Shown: positions 14,970 to 24,441 of the stretch, piece by piece
Numbering within the stretch: position 1 is the stretch's first letter
Layout: the number at the start of each line of letters is the position of its first letter
Assembly: GCA_965227045.1 (NCBI GenBank)
Contig: OZ245718.1
Location: 1,798,001 to 1,862,000, forward strand
Direction of reading: 5' to 3'
DNA from: UBA10649 sp965227045
GTDB lineage: Bacteria; Actinomycetota; Actinomycetes; S36-B12
DNA length: 64,000 nucleotides
Translations under genes and position numbers: made by a program
Notes under the pieces: generated by a model
Databases searched by the model: none
What the model was told of the DNA's origin: nothing
The model's input: only the letters and a program-made list of their open reading frames with translations

Positions 14970-16664
14970 ATGACCACCACCCCTCCCGCGAGCGGAACAC
15001 CCGCCCGTCCCGCTCGCGAGGTCAAGAGCAATGGCCAGTGGCTTGTCGACGGCAAGACTCCGCTGAACCCGAACGAGATCCTCAAGCAGGAGGACGACGG
15101 GCTGAACGTGCGCGAGCGCGTCGAGACCATCTACGCCCGCGACGGCTTCGGGTCGATCCCGCGCTCTGACCTGACCGGGCGGCTTCGCTGGTGGGGCCTG
15201 TACACGCAGCGCAAGCCGGGTATCGACGGCGGCAAGACCGCAACGCTCGAACCCGAAGAACTCGAGGACGAGTACTTCATGATGCGGGTGCGTTCGGACG
15301 GCGGCCGCCTGTCGTTGGAGCAGCTGCGCACGGTGGCCACGATCTCGACAGAGTTCGGCCGCGACACCGCCGACGTCTCGGACCGACAGAACATCCAGCT
15401 GCACTGGATCCGCATCGAGGACGTCCCCGAGATCTGGCGGCGCCTCGAGGCCGTCGGACTGTCATCGGCCGAGGCGTGTGGCGACGTGCCTCGCGTCATC
15501 CTCGGCTCGCCGGTTGCCGGCGTCGCGACCGACGAGATCATCGATGGCACTCCCGCGATCGACGAGATCCTCAAGCGCCACCTGCTCGACCCGGCGTACT
15601 CGAATCTGCCGCGGAAGTTCAAGACGGCGATCAGCGGCTCGCCTCGCCTGGACGTCGCGCATGAGATCAACGACATCTCCTTCGTCGGTGTCGTGCATCC
15701 CGAGCACGGCCCCGGCTTCGACGTGTGGGTCGGCGGCGGACTCTCGACGAACCCGCACCTGGCCGTCCGGCTCGGTGCCTGGGTGCCGCTCGAGGACGTC
15801 CCGGACGTGTGGGCAGGAGTCATCGGAATCTTCCGTGACTACGGCTACCGCCGACTGCGCACCAAGGCCCGCCTGAAGTTCCTCGTGAAGGACTGGGGCG
15901 CGGAGAAGTTCCGCAAGGTTCTCGAGGACGACTACCTCGGGCGTCCGCTGATCGACGGACCGGCACCGAGCGGGCCCGTCGACGGCCGCCGCGATCACAT
16001 CGGCATCCATCCGCAGAACAACGGCCGCCTCTACGTCGGCGCTGCCCCTGCAGTGGGCCGGCTGTCCGGCACTCGCCTCACCGCGCTCGCGGACCTGGCC
16101 GAAGCGGCTGGGTCCGGTCGCGTGACGCTGACCCCCGAGCAGAAGATCGTCGTCCTCGATGTCGATCCCGACCTGGTCGATGACCTCATCCTCGGCCTCA
16201 CCGAGATCGACCTGCTCGTCGGCGACGTCTCGCCGTTCCGCCGGAACACCATGGCGTGCACCGGCGTCGAGTTCTGCAAGCTCGCGATCGTCGAGACGAA
16301 GGGCCGCGCCGTGGCGCTGATCAGCGAGCTCGAGGCGCGGCTGCCCGAGTTCAAGCTGCCGCTCGCCATTCACGTCAATGGTTGCCCCAACTCCTGCGCG
16401 CGAATCCAGGTTGCGGACATCGGCCTGAAGGGCATCCGCGCCCTCGACGCCGACGGCAACGACGTCGAGGGCTTCCAGGTGCATCTCGGCGGCCGCATCG
16501 GCCAGGACGCCAACTTCGGGCGCACTGTCAAGGGCCTCCGGCTACCGGCCGACGAACTGCCCGACTACGTCGAACGGCTCACCCGTCGGTTCGTGGACGA
16601 GCGCGAGGGCGACGAGACGTTCAGCGAATGGGCCATCCGCACCGATGAGACGGCGCTCGCATGA
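14970..16664 (+). CDS. Ferredoxin-dependent assimilatory sulfite reductase (NirA/SirA type)
   Basis: This 564-residue protein has the duplicated sirohaem/[4Fe-4S] reductase fold. The cluster/sirohaem cysteines are Cys430, Cys436 (ACTGVEFC) and Cys472, Cys476 (NGCPNSC). WWGLYTQR (Tyr78) and SAEACGD (Cys170) match the Tyr69-Cys161 pair of M. tuberculosis NirA, including the same 92-residue spacing; in NirA they form a side-chain cross-link beside sirohaem. The enzyme reduces sulfite to sulfide with six electrons from ferredoxin. Nitrite reductases share the fold, but cysH and sirohaem genes directly downstream (ATGA overlap at 16661) point to sulfite. A leader peptide lies upstream. Confidence 0.92.
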   Translation: MTTTPPASGTPARPAREVKSNGQWLVDGKTPLNPNEILKQEDDGLNVRERVETIYARDGFGSIPRSDLTGRLRWWGLYTQRKPGIDGGKTATLEPEELEDEYFMMRVRSDGGRLSLEQLRTVATISTEFGRDTADVSDRQNIQLHWIRIEDVPEIWRRLEAVGLSSAEACGDVPRVILGSPVAGVATDEIIDGTPAIDEILKRHLLDPAYSNLPRKFKTAISGSPRLDVAHEINDISFVGVVHPEHGPGFDVWVGGGLSTNPHLAVRLGAWVPLEDVPDVWAGVIGIFRDYGYRRLRTKARLKFLVKDWGAEKFRKVLEDDYLGRPLIDGPAPSGPVDGRRDHIGIHPQNNGRLYVGAAPAVGRLSGTRLTALADLAEAAGSGRVTLTPEQKIVVLDVDPDLVDDLILGLTEIDLLVGDVSPFRRNTMACTGVEFCKLAIVETKGRAVALISELEARLPEFKLPLAIHVNGCPNSCARIQVADIGLKGIRALDADGNDVEGFQVHLGGRIGQDANFGRTVKGLRLPADELPDYVERLTRRFVDEREGDETFSEWAIRTDETALA

Positions 16665-17389
16665 CCGCCTGGCCGGGGATCCGGCGCCCGCAGGCGCGGT
16701 ACGAGGCAGAGGAACTGCGCCAGCTCGCTCGCTACGCCGCTGTCGACCTCAGCGGTGCGCGCGCGCAGGAGATCATCCGCTGGGCATGGGACACGTTCGG
16801 CGACCACGTCGTGGTCAGCCAGTCGATGGCCAACACCGCGCTCGCGCACCTGATCAACAGCGTGGCTCCCGGAATTCCGGTCGCGTTCCTCGAGACCGGC
16901 TACCACTTCGAGGAGACCCTCGCCACGCGCGATGCCCTGGCAGGCCGCACCAACCTCACGATCATCAACGTCACCCCTCGCCAGACCGTGGCAGAGCAGG
17001 ACGCGGAGTTCGGGCCCGATCTGTACAAGCGCGATCCCGACCTGTGCTGCAAGATGCGCAAGGTCGAGCCGATGGAGGAACTGCTCCTCGGGTTCGATGC
17101 GTGGATCACCGGCCTGCGCGTCGCGGCCGCCCCGCATCGTGCCGATACACCGGTCGTGCAATTCGACGAGCGACGCGGCGTCCTGAAGATCTCGCCGATC
17201 CTCCACTGGAGCGACGCCCAGCTTCTCCGCTACACGATGGAGAACGACGTGCCCGTCAATCCGCTCATGTACGAGGGCTACCCCTCGATCGGCTGCTCGA
17301 CGTGCACGCACCCCGTCACGTCCGGCGATGATCCCCGCGCCGGCCGGTGGCAAGGTCTCGGCAAGACCGAGTGTGGCCTGCACATATGA
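16661..17389 (+). CDS. cysH: APS reductase (CysH family)
   Basis: This 242-residue enzyme reduces adenylyl sulfate to sulfite. It carries the Cys-Cys...Cys-x-x-Cys set of the [4Fe-4S] type (Cys129-Cys130 in CCKMRK, Cys212 and Cys215 in GCSTC) and the C-terminal catalytic Cys238 in KTECGLH. The iron-sulfur cysteines indicate APS rather than PAPS as substrate. It overlaps the sulfite reductase (its product's consumer) and cysG by 4 bases each. No ATP sulfurylase or sulfate transporter is in this window. Confidence 0.94.
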   Translation: MTAWPGIRRPQARYEAEELRQLARYAAVDLSGARAQEIIRWAWDTFGDHVVVSQSMANTALAHLINSVAPGIPVAFLETGYHFEETLATRDALAGRTNLTIINVTPRQTVAEQDAEFGPDLYKRDPDLCCKMRKVEPMEELLLGFDAWITGLRVAAAPHRADTPVVQFDERRGVLKISPILHWSDAQLLRYTMENDVPVNPLMYEGYPSIGCSTCTHPVTSGDDPRAGRWQGLGKTECGLHI

Positions 17390-18603
17390 GCTATCCGCTC
17401 CACCTGGAACTCAGGGACAGGAGAGTGCTCGTGGTCGGCGGCGGGAACGTGGCCTCGCGACGCGTTCTGAGCCTGCTCGATGCGGGTGCGGTCGTCGTCG
17501 TCGTTGCGCCCGAGGCAAGTGCCGACATCGCCGCACTCGCCGACGAGGGTCGCCTGACCTGGCGACCGCGCGAGTTCGACCTCAGCGACATCAGCGGCGC
17601 GTGGCTGGTTCACGCCGCGACGAACTCTGCCGAGGTCAACGCCCGGGTCGTGGACGAGGCGCGACGGCGAACGGTGTGGTCAGTCCGCGCCGACGATGCG
17701 AGCGGCTCTGACGCAACGACGCCCGCTGTCGCTCGCGCCTCCGGCGCTGTCATCTCCGTCACCACGGGCGACCCCGGCCGCAGCATCGAACTTCGCAATG
17801 CGATCCAGAGCGGGCTGACCGACGGCTCGCTCGCGGCCCCCACCCGGCGCGCGCGCGAGCGCGGCAGCGTCGTCCTCATTGGCGGCGGACCGGGTGCGTC
17901 CGACCTGATCACCGTTCGCGGTCGCCGCGAGCTCCTGAACGCAGACGTGGTCGTCTACGACCGGCTCGCGCCCACCGAGCTACTCGAGGTGCTCGGCGAC
18001 GGAGTGGAGGTCATCGACGCCGGGAAGGCGCCAGGTCGTCACGCCCTCACGCAGGACGAGATCAACGACGTCATCGTCGATCGTGCGCGCGCGGGGCGGC
18101 GTGTGGCCCGCCTGAAGGGTGGCGATCCGTTCGTCCTTGGGCGCGGATCGGAGGAGGTCCTCGCGTGCGCCGCCGCCGGCATCCCGGTCGAGGTCGTGCC
18201 GGGCGTCACCAGTGCGATCGCTGCGCCAGCAGCGGCGGGTATTCCCGTGACGCACCGGGGAGTCAGCACCGGCTTCGTCGTCATCAGCGGGCATGTGATC
18301 GAGGACCTGTCCGCCGTGGCGCGAACAGGGCTGACCGTCGTGGTGCTCATGGGCGTTGCGACCCTCCCCCTACTGGTCAAGCAGTTTGTCGACGCGGAGC
18401 GCGCGAGTACTACACCGATTGCCGTGATCCACCGCGCCTTCGACCCGGAGCAGCAGGTGGTCGTCGGCACCCTGGCCGACATCGAGCAGCGTGTTGCCGC
18501 CGCCGGAGTGTCGAACCCGTCGGTAATCGTCATCGGCGACGTCGTGTCGGTCGTCCCCGCGCTTGCTGCCGACGGCATCCGCGTCACCGGAGTTGCATCG
18601 TGA
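17386..18603 (+). CDS. cysG: Sirohaem synthase CysG-type fusion (precorrin-2 dehydrogenase and uroporphyrinogen-III methyltransferase)
   Basis: This 405-residue fusion starts at the ATG at 17386 (ATGA overlap with cysH). Residues 1-155 are an NAD-binding precorrin-2 dehydrogenase domain (VLVVGGGNVASRRVLSLLDAG). From about 165 on is a SUMT/CobA methyltransferase domain with the SAM loop GGGPGASDLITVRG, DAGKAPGRH, RLKGGDPFVLGRG and VVPGVTSAIAAPAAAGIP. It converts uroporphyrinogen III to sirohydrochlorin, for sulfite reductase. It is shorter than E. coli CysG (457), mostly in the dehydrogenase half; chelation is probably left to the next gene. Confidence 0.93.
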   Translation: MSYPLHLELRDRRVLVVGGGNVASRRVLSLLDAGAVVVVVAPEASADIAALADEGRLTWRPREFDLSDISGAWLVHAATNSAEVNARVVDEARRRTVWSVRADDASGSDATTPAVARASGAVISVTTGDPGRSIELRNAIQSGLTDGSLAAPTRRARERGSVVLIGGGPGASDLITVRGRRELLNADVVVYDRLAPTELLEVLGDGVEVIDAGKAPGRHALTQDEINDVIVDRARAGRRVARLKGGDPFVLGRGSEEVLACAAAGIPVEVVPGVTSAIAAPAAAGIPVTHRGVSTGFVVISGHVIEDLSAVARTGLTVVVLMGVATLPLLVKQFVDAERASTTPIAVIHRAFDPEQQVVVGTLADIEQRVAAAGVSNPSVIVIGDVVSVVPALAADGIRVTGVAS

Positions 18604-19289
18604 CCGCGGTCATTCTCCTCGCCCACGGCAGCCCCGACTCGCGGTCTAGCGACGCGACGCATGCGCTCGCCGCCACATTGCAGAGCCGCACTTTCGGAAC
18701 GACGGTCCGGGCAGCGTTCATCCAGCACGACGAGCCGGATCTCACGACCGCTGTGAACGAACTGACCGCCGAGGGACATGCCGACATCATCGTCGTGCCC
18801 GCATTCCTCAGTGGCGCGTCGCATGTGAAGCGCGACGTGCCCGCAGCCGTCGACGCTACGGAGAGCGCGACAGGGCTGAACCTCCACGTAACCGACCCGA
18901 TCGGTCCTGACGGCATGCTGCTCGCCGCCCTCGACCGGCTGCTTCCCTCCGGGCCTGCCGTGCTCGCGACGGCCGGTTCGACCGACCCGGAGTCGCATCG
19001 CGCGTTGGCGCGCATTGCCGCGACGTGGGCCGAACAGCGACAGGCGCCCGTGATCGTCGCCTACGCCTCTCAGGCTGAGCCCGACGTCGCCACGGCCGTG
19101 CGCCTCCTGGAGGAGGAGAGCGCCGACATCGCGGTCGTCGGCTCGTTCGTGCTCTTTCCCGGCGTGCTGCCCGATCGCATCGCCGAGGGTGCCGGAGACC
19201 GCGCGGTGTCTGCACCGTTGTACAGCGCGCTGGAAACCGTGATGCTCATCGAGTCGCGGATCGCCAATGCCATGCGACGGGTTGCCTGA
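18600..19289 (+). CDS. Sirohydrochlorin chelatase-like protein (CbiX/SirB family)
   Basis: This 229-residue protein starts at a GTG at 18600 that overlaps the cysG stop (GTGA). It has two CbiX-like halves. The first begins VILLAHGSPDSRSSD with the chelatase His-9-like residue, followed by DIIVVPAFLSGASHVKRDVPAAV; the second has VLATAGSTDPESHRALARIA and DIAVVGSFVLFPGVLPDRI. The family inserts Fe2+ (or Co2+) into sirohydrochlorin. Next to cysG and sulfite reductase, iron and sirohaem is the natural reading. It overlaps hemA by one base. Confidence 0.88.
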   Translation: MTAVILLAHGSPDSRSSDATHALAATLQSRTFGTTVRAAFIQHDEPDLTTAVNELTAEGHADIIVVPAFLSGASHVKRDVPAAVDATESATGLNLHVTDPIGPDGMLLAALDRLLPSGPAVLATAGSTDPESHRALARIAATWAEQRQAPVIVAYASQAEPDVATAVRLLEEESADIAVVGSFVLFPGVLPDRIAEGAGDRAVSAPLYSALETVMLIESRIANAMRRVA

Positions 19290-20464
19290 TGCACGTCTTC
19301 ACCGTCAGCCATGCCACGGTCGACACGAGCGAGATCGCCTCCCTCGGACGACGCTGCGCCGCGATCTACGAACGCTTGCAGGCCGAGCCTTCTGTGCGAG
19401 GGGTCATCGTGCTTGCGACATGTGCTCGGGTGGAAGCCTATGTCGATGCGTCGTCGTTCCACGGTCCGCAACGCGCATTCGTCGACGTGCTCGGCGTCGA
19501 CCCCGCCCTCGTCGACAGCCACCGCGGACGCGATGGCCTGGAGCACCTGTTCCGAGTCGCCTCGGGACTCGAGTCGGCTGTCGTCGGTGAAGGACAGGTG
19601 TCCGGACAGGTGCGTGACGCACTCCTTGCCTCGCGTGCGCGCGGCATGTCCACACGCACCCTCGACCTCGCCTTCGAGAACGCCCTGCGCGTCTCGCGTA
19701 AGGCACGAGCACTCCTTGCGAATGAGCCATCGATCGCCGGCGTCGCACTCGATGCACTCAGGGTGAACGAGCCGGCGCTTGGCACCGCGCTGGTCATCGG
19801 CACTGGGGCGTTCGCGGAGACGTGCATCGCCGAATTGCGGGCCCGGGGCTCACACACGGTCTGGGCGCACTCACCTTCGGGCAGAGACTTCCTTCCCGAG
19901 GGCGCAGATCACCTGGTCGGAGTTGACGAACTCGCCTCGGCAATCGCGCTGAGCGACGTGACCGTTACCGCGAGCGGGCACGGCCCCGACGTGATCACGC
20001 GATCCGTCGCGAGGTCTGCGCTATCGATGGGCGCCTCGCCTCTCGTTCTCGTGGATCTCGCCGGATCAGGCGATGTCGCCGTCGAGCTCGGCGAGGATCC
20101 GGACGTGCGGATCCTGCGGATCGCGGACATTTCCCAGAACGGCACGGGCTCACACGCCGCAAGCAGGCTCGTCCAGGACGAGGCACGGGTGCTGTACCCC
20201 CGTATCGAGGGAGGCGAACTCGACGAGCTGATCGTGCGGCTGCGCTCCCACGTCCACGACGTCGCCCGGGCCGAACTCGGTGACACTGCTGACCCGGCTG
20301 CCGTCGAGGCGATTCGCCGAGTGACTCAGGCGCTCCTGCACGACCCCACGCAGCGCGCTCGTGAAGCGGCCGCAAACGGTCATCTGGACCGTTATCGCTC
20401 CGCCCTTGAGACCGTGTTCGGACTCTCGCAGGTTGCGGTCGACGCGGAGGGAAGCGCGGCGTGA
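19289..20464 (+). CDS. hemA: Glutamyl-tRNA reductase
   Basis: This 391-residue enzyme makes glutamate-1-semialdehyde from glutamyl-tRNA, the first step of C5 tetrapyrrole synthesis. It shows the nucleophilic Cys45 in VLATCARVE, the region HLFRVASGLESAVVGEGQVSGQVRDAL, and a somewhat weak NADPH-binding part (ALVIGTGAFAETCIAELRARG). The N-terminal 'NRTE' of most GluTRs is 'ARVE' here. It is within a chain of overlapping genes between sirohaem and haem synthesis. Confidence 0.93.
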   Translation: MHVFTVSHATVDTSEIASLGRRCAAIYERLQAEPSVRGVIVLATCARVEAYVDASSFHGPQRAFVDVLGVDPALVDSHRGRDGLEHLFRVASGLESAVVGEGQVSGQVRDALLASRARGMSTRTLDLAFENALRVSRKARALLANEPSIAGVALDALRVNEPALGTALVIGTGAFAETCIAELRARGSHTVWAHSPSGRDFLPEGADHLVGVDELASAIALSDVTVTASGHGPDVITRSVARSALSMGASPLVLVDLAGSGDVAVELGEDPDVRILRIADISQNGTGSHAASRLVQDEARVLYPRIEGGELDELIVRLRSHVHDVARAELGDTADPAAVEAIRRVTQALLHDPTQRAREAAANGHLDRYRSALETVFGLSQVAVDAEGSAA

Positions 20465-21402
20465 GCACCTCACTGCGGCTGGGGACCCGAGCCAGCGCTC
20501 TCGCGATGGCACAGTCCGGTCAGATCGCGACCGACCTGAGCGCCCTGGGGATCGATGTCCGACTTGTCCCGCTGGAAACGCCGGGCGACCGCGATTCCAG
20601 CCCGCTGCCAGGGCGCGCCCACGAGGGGATCTTCGTGTCGTCCGTGCGCGACGCCCTGATCGACGGATCCATCGACGTTGCCGTCCACTCGTTCAAGGAT
20701 CTTCCGACCGACCAGACCCCAGGTGTGGTTGTCGCGGCGGTTCCGCGTCGCGAGGATCCTCGCGACGTCCTCATCTCCCGCCCGGAGTTCGCAGCTCTCG
20801 GCCAAGGCCTGAATGCGCTGCCTGCGGGAGGGCGCGTTGGCACGTGCTCGGCGCGCAGGGAGGCGTGGGTTCATCGGCATCGCCTGGACCTCGACGTCGT
20901 ACCGATCCGAGGAAACATCGATGCTCGAATCGCACGCGTCGTCACCGGCGAGTACGACGCGATCATCCTCGCGGCAGCCGGGCTGAATCGTCTGCGCTGC
21001 TCGTCCCCACGGCAGCACATCATTGACATCGATGACCTGGTGCCCGCTCCGGCGCAAGGAGCTCTGGCGCTCGAGTGCCGCGTCACCGATGCCACCACAC
21101 GCAGGCTCGTCCAGTCGCTGGACCACGTCGGCACCCACGCCTGCGCTCTTGCAGAGCGCGAAGTCCTCTCCGCTATCGACCCTACGGATCGCGTACCCGT
21201 CGGAGCAGTCGCGACATTGCGCGGTGGTGTGCTGAGGCTCCTCGTTGACATCAGCGACGCGGACGGCCGCAACCGCACGATCCTGCGCACTGCAGCGAGC
21301 ACCGACGGTGACGCGAAGGCGCGGGCAATCGCGCTCGGGCGGACGGCCGCGATCACGCTGATGGACTCGCATGCACGGACGAGGCAGGCACTCGCGTCAT
21401 GA
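20461..21402 (+). CDS. hemC: Porphobilinogen deaminase (hydroxymethylbilane synthase)
   Basis: This 313-residue enzyme polymerises four porphobilinogens. Motifs are LRLGTRASALAMAQSGQIA, AVHSFKDLPTDQ, RGNIDARI and the dipyrromethane-cofactor cysteine, Cys206, in GALALECR. The GTG start overlaps the hemA stop by 4 bases. Confidence 0.96.
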   Translation: MSTSLRLGTRASALAMAQSGQIATDLSALGIDVRLVPLETPGDRDSSPLPGRAHEGIFVSSVRDALIDGSIDVAVHSFKDLPTDQTPGVVVAAVPRREDPRDVLISRPEFAALGQGLNALPAGGRVGTCSARREAWVHRHRLDLDVVPIRGNIDARIARVVTGEYDAIILAAAGLNRLRCSSPRQHIIDIDDLVPAPAQGALALECRVTDATTRRLVQSLDHVGTHACALAEREVLSAIDPTDRVPVGAVATLRGGVLRLLVDISDADGRNRTILRTAASTDGDAKARAIALGRTAAITLMDSHARTRQALAS

Positions 21403-22148
21403 GGGTGCTACTCGTCCGCGCGGACGGCACACCGGATCTCGATGCGCGAGCCCTGGCCGCGCGCGGCGCGGACGTTACCTCCGAGGCCTTCATCCGGGTT
21501 CGGACGTGCACCGACTCCGAGGCGGCGCAGCGCGCACGCGACATCACCCATTCGCTGGGGGCACCGGGCTCGTGGCTCGTTCTCACCTCGGCGGCGGGTA
21601 TCCGTGCGCTGGACGCCCTGATTCACAACGTCGGGCAGCAGCTGCGTGCTGCACAGACGACGGGCGCGGGGTTTGCCGCCGTCGGACCCACGTCCGCTCG
21701 CGCGCTGCACGCGCTCGGAGTCACAGACGTGCTGGTGCCGTCGACCTCTCACACCGCGTCCGGACTTCTCGACGCGTTCTCGGACATCCCGCCCGGCGTA
21801 GCCGTGATGCCTCGGAGCAACGTGGGCGACGGCCATATTGCCGACACGCTGGAGGCCCGCGGCTGGACGATCATCTCGCGGATCGTCTACGAGACGACGA
21901 CGGTGGCCGAGCGTCCCGAGGCCGCCGATCACCTGGCCGCAGGTGCGTTCGATGCACTCGTACTCCGCTCTCCGTCAGCCGCGCGTGCTGTCGCTCACTT
22001 CGGCGGGGTGGCGCCTTCTACTGCAATCGTCGCGGGCGGGCCGACGACTGCACTCGCGGCGTCGCGGCTTGGGCTGCGCATCAGCGCCGTGTCCGTCGAC
22101 TCCCAAGCCGAGAGCATCGCGGCAGCCGTCATGTCCACGGCGCACTAG
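21399..22148 (+). CDS. hemD: Uroporphyrinogen-III synthase
   Basis: This 249-residue protein has the weakly conserved HemD fold: MRVLLVRADGTPDLDARALAARGA at the start, WLVLTSAAGIRAL, FAAVGPTSARAL, YETTT and ALVLRSPSAARAV later. It closes and inverts ring D of hydroxymethylbilane. In several actinobacteria HemD is fused to a methyltransferase; here it is free-standing and the methyltransferase is in cysG. ATGA overlap with hemC. Confidence 0.9.
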   Translation: MRVLLVRADGTPDLDARALAARGADVTSEAFIRVRTCTDSEAAQRARDITHSLGAPGSWLVLTSAAGIRALDALIHNVGQQLRAAQTTGAGFAAVGPTSARALHALGVTDVLVPSTSHTASGLLDAFSDIPPGVAVMPRSNVGDGHIADTLEARGWTIISRIVYETTTVAERPEAADHLAAGAFDALVLRSPSAARAVAHFGGVAPSTAIVAGGPTTALAASRLGLRISAVSVDSQAESIAAAVMSTAH

Positions 22149-22157
22149 CGTTATCCC

Positions 22158-23141
22158 ATGAGCGACCGCCGATTCCTGACCGAGCGGCCGCGCCGACTCC
22201 GGCGCACGCCCGGCGTTCGACGTCTCGTGCAGGAGACGGCCATCAGGCCCGCTGGCCTCGTACTTCCGGTGTTCGTCAAGGAAGGACTGACATCGCCGCT
22301 ACCTATTGCGTCGATGCCCGGAATCGTTCAGCACTCGGAGTCATCGTTCCGCGCGGCGGTCAGCGAGGCGGCTGAGGCGGGTCTCGGTGGACTGATGATC
22401 TTCGGCGTTCCCGATCATCGCGACGCCTATGGGGACGCCGCATGCGAGGAGACGAGCATCCTGGCGACTGCGGTCCGCTGGGCCAAGGCGGAGGTCGGCG
22501 ACGCGCTGCCCGTGATCGCGGACCTGTGTCTGGACGAGTTCACCTCCCACGGTCACTGCGGAGTCCTCGACGAGGATGGCAACATCGACAACGATGCGAC
22601 GCTCGCGGTGTACGAGCGGATGGCCGTCGTCCTCGCCGATGCCGGCTCGGACATCCTCGGACTCAGCGGGATGATGGACGGGCAGGTTGGCGCCGTTCGC
22701 GCGGCCCTGGATAACGCCGATCACTCCGACATCACGATCCTCGCGTACGCGGCGAAGTTCGCCTCGGCGTTCTACGGACCATTCCGCGACGCCGTCGAGT
22801 CCCAGCTCGATGGGGACCGACGCACCTACCAGCAGGATCCGGCGAATGGCCGAGAGGCGCTGCGTGAGGTTCGCCTCGACGTGGCCGAGGGCGCCGACAT
22901 CGTGATGGTGAAGCCGGCGCTCGCCTACCTCGACGTCATCGCCGAGGTTCGCGCATACGTCGACGTGCCGGTGGCCGCCTATGTGGTCTCGGGCGAGTTC
23001 GCGATGGTCGAAGCAGCCGCCGCTGCGGGGATGATCGATCGCGAGCGAGCGATCCTCGAGATCCTGACGTCGGTGACGCGAGCCGGAGCGGGCATCATCG
23101 CCACCTACTGGGCGACCGAGGCAGCCCGCGCGTTGCGATGA
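22158..23141 (+). CDS. hemB: Delta-aminolevulinic acid dehydratase (porphobilinogen synthase)
   Basis: This 327-residue enzyme condenses two aminolevulinates. The Schiff-base lysines are in YAAKFASAFYGPFRDA and VMVKPALAYLD. The metal site reads DLCLDEFTSHGHCG: the first and third positions of the zinc-type Cys triad are Cys, but the middle one is Asp, so the site is intermediate between the classic zinc and magnesium types. It follows hemD after 9 bases and overlaps hemL by 4. Confidence 0.95.
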   Translation: MSDRRFLTERPRRLRRTPGVRRLVQETAIRPAGLVLPVFVKEGLTSPLPIASMPGIVQHSESSFRAAVSEAAEAGLGGLMIFGVPDHRDAYGDAACEETSILATAVRWAKAEVGDALPVIADLCLDEFTSHGHCGVLDEDGNIDNDATLAVYERMAVVLADAGSDILGLSGMMDGQVGAVRAALDNADHSDITILAYAAKFASAFYGPFRDAVESQLDGDRRTYQQDPANGREALREVRLDVAEGADIVMVKPALAYLDVIAEVRAYVDVPVAAYVVSGEFAMVEAAAAAGMIDRERAILEILTSVTRAGAGIIATYWATEAARALR

Positions 23142-24430
23142 CCGCGTCGAAGGAGTGGTTCGCCCGCGCCCAACAGGTCATGCCCGGCGGAGTCAGCTCG
23201 CCGGTCCGCGCGTTCGGCTCGGTCGGCGGCACCCCTCGATACATTGCCAAGGCTCACGGATCGCGCATCACCGACGCGGACGGGCGCGACTACGTCGACC
23301 TCGTCGGCGCTTGGGGTCCGATGATTCTCGGACACGCGCACCCTGCAGTCGTCGAGGCGATCAGCATCGCGGCGGCGAACTCGCCGTCCTTCGGCGCGCC
23401 GTGCATCGATGAGGTCCTCCTCGCCGAGGAGATCACCTCGCGGATCGCGCCCGTCGAGCGGGTGCGCTTCACCAGTTCGGGAACCGAGGCGGTCATGACC
23501 GCCCTGCGTCTGGCGCGCGCAGCGACCGAGCGAACAACGGTCATCAAGTTCTCCGGGTGCTACCACGGGCACGCAGACTCGATGCTGGTCGCGGCTGGGT
23601 CCGCAGTCGCGACTCTTGGCCTGACCGACTCACCAGGCGTTCCTGCGTCGACGGCCGCAGACACGATCGTCGTGCCGTACGGAGACCTGCAGTCAGTTGA
23701 GCGTGCCCTCGCGGAGAATGACATTGCCGCAATCATCACCGAGGCCGCGCCCGCCAACATGGGGGTCGTGCCTCCCCCAGCGGGCTTCAACCAGCGGCTT
23801 TCCCAACTCGCCGCCGACAATGGAGCGCTGCTCATCCTCGATGAGGTGCTCACCGGCTTCCGGGTGTCTGAAGGCGGGTGGTGGGGGATCGAGGGACGGG
23901 TCGAAGGCTGGGAGCCAGACCTCATGACCTTCGGCAAGGTCATCGGAGGCGGGCTGCCATTGGCGGCCGTCGGTGGGCCTGCCGCCATCATGGATCTGCT
24001 CGCCCCGACCGGCCCCGTCTACCAAGCGGGCACGCTGAGCGGCAATCCGGCCGCCACCGCTGCTGGTCTCGCGACGTTGGTCCATTGCACACCCGACACC
24101 TACGCGACGCTCGACGAGAACGCGCGGCTCGTCTCCGCGATGGTGGGACGAGCGCTGGCTGCGGCCGGAGTGCCGCATACCGTCCAGTCCGCAGGCAACC
24201 TGTTCACCGTGTTCTTCACGGACACTCCGGTCACGAACTTCGCCGAGGCGAAGGGCCAGGACACCGCGGCGTTCGCGCGCTTCTTCCACTCGATGCTCGA
24301 CCACGGAGTGTGGTTGCCGCCGTCCGCCTTCGAGGCCTGGTTCGTGTCCAGTGCCATGACGTCGGCAGATCTCGAGACCATCGAATCCGCGGTGGCCACG
24401 GCAGCGCTGGCGGCCGCGACCACCGGATAA
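23138..24430 (+). CDS. hemL: Glutamate-1-semialdehyde 2,1-aminomutase
   Basis: This 430-residue PLP enzyme has FSGCYHGHADSMLV, ILDEVLTGFRVSEGGWWG and the PLP lysine Lys267 in MTFGKVIGGGLP. It turns the HemA product into aminolevulinate. It is the last gene of the overlapping sulfur-sirohaem-haem series; the next gene starts 11 bases later and has an unrelated product. Confidence 0.95.
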   Translation: MTASKEWFARAQQVMPGGVSSPVRAFGSVGGTPRYIAKAHGSRITDADGRDYVDLVGAWGPMILGHAHPAVVEAISIAAANSPSFGAPCIDEVLLAEEITSRIAPVERVRFTSSGTEAVMTALRLARAATERTTVIKFSGCYHGHADSMLVAAGSAVATLGLTDSPGVPASTAADTIVVPYGDLQSVERALAENDIAAIITEAAPANMGVVPPPAGFNQRLSQLAADNGALLILDEVLTGFRVSEGGWWGIEGRVEGWEPDLMTFGKVIGGGLPLAAVGGPAAIMDLLAPTGPVYQAGTLSGNPAATAAGLATLVHCTPDTYATLDENARLVSAMVGRALAAAGVPHTVQSAGNLFTVFFTDTPVTNFAEAKGQDTAAFARFFHSMLDHGVWLPPSAFEAWFVSSAMTSADLETIESAVATAALAAATTG

Positions 24431-24441
24431 CGTGTCTAGGC

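Noticed and set aside
18165..18599. In-frame open extension upstream of the CbiX-like chelatase
   Set aside because: It is an out-of-frame reading of cysG, rich in Arg; the GTG at 18600 overlaps the cysG stop and begins the conserved chelatase N-terminus.
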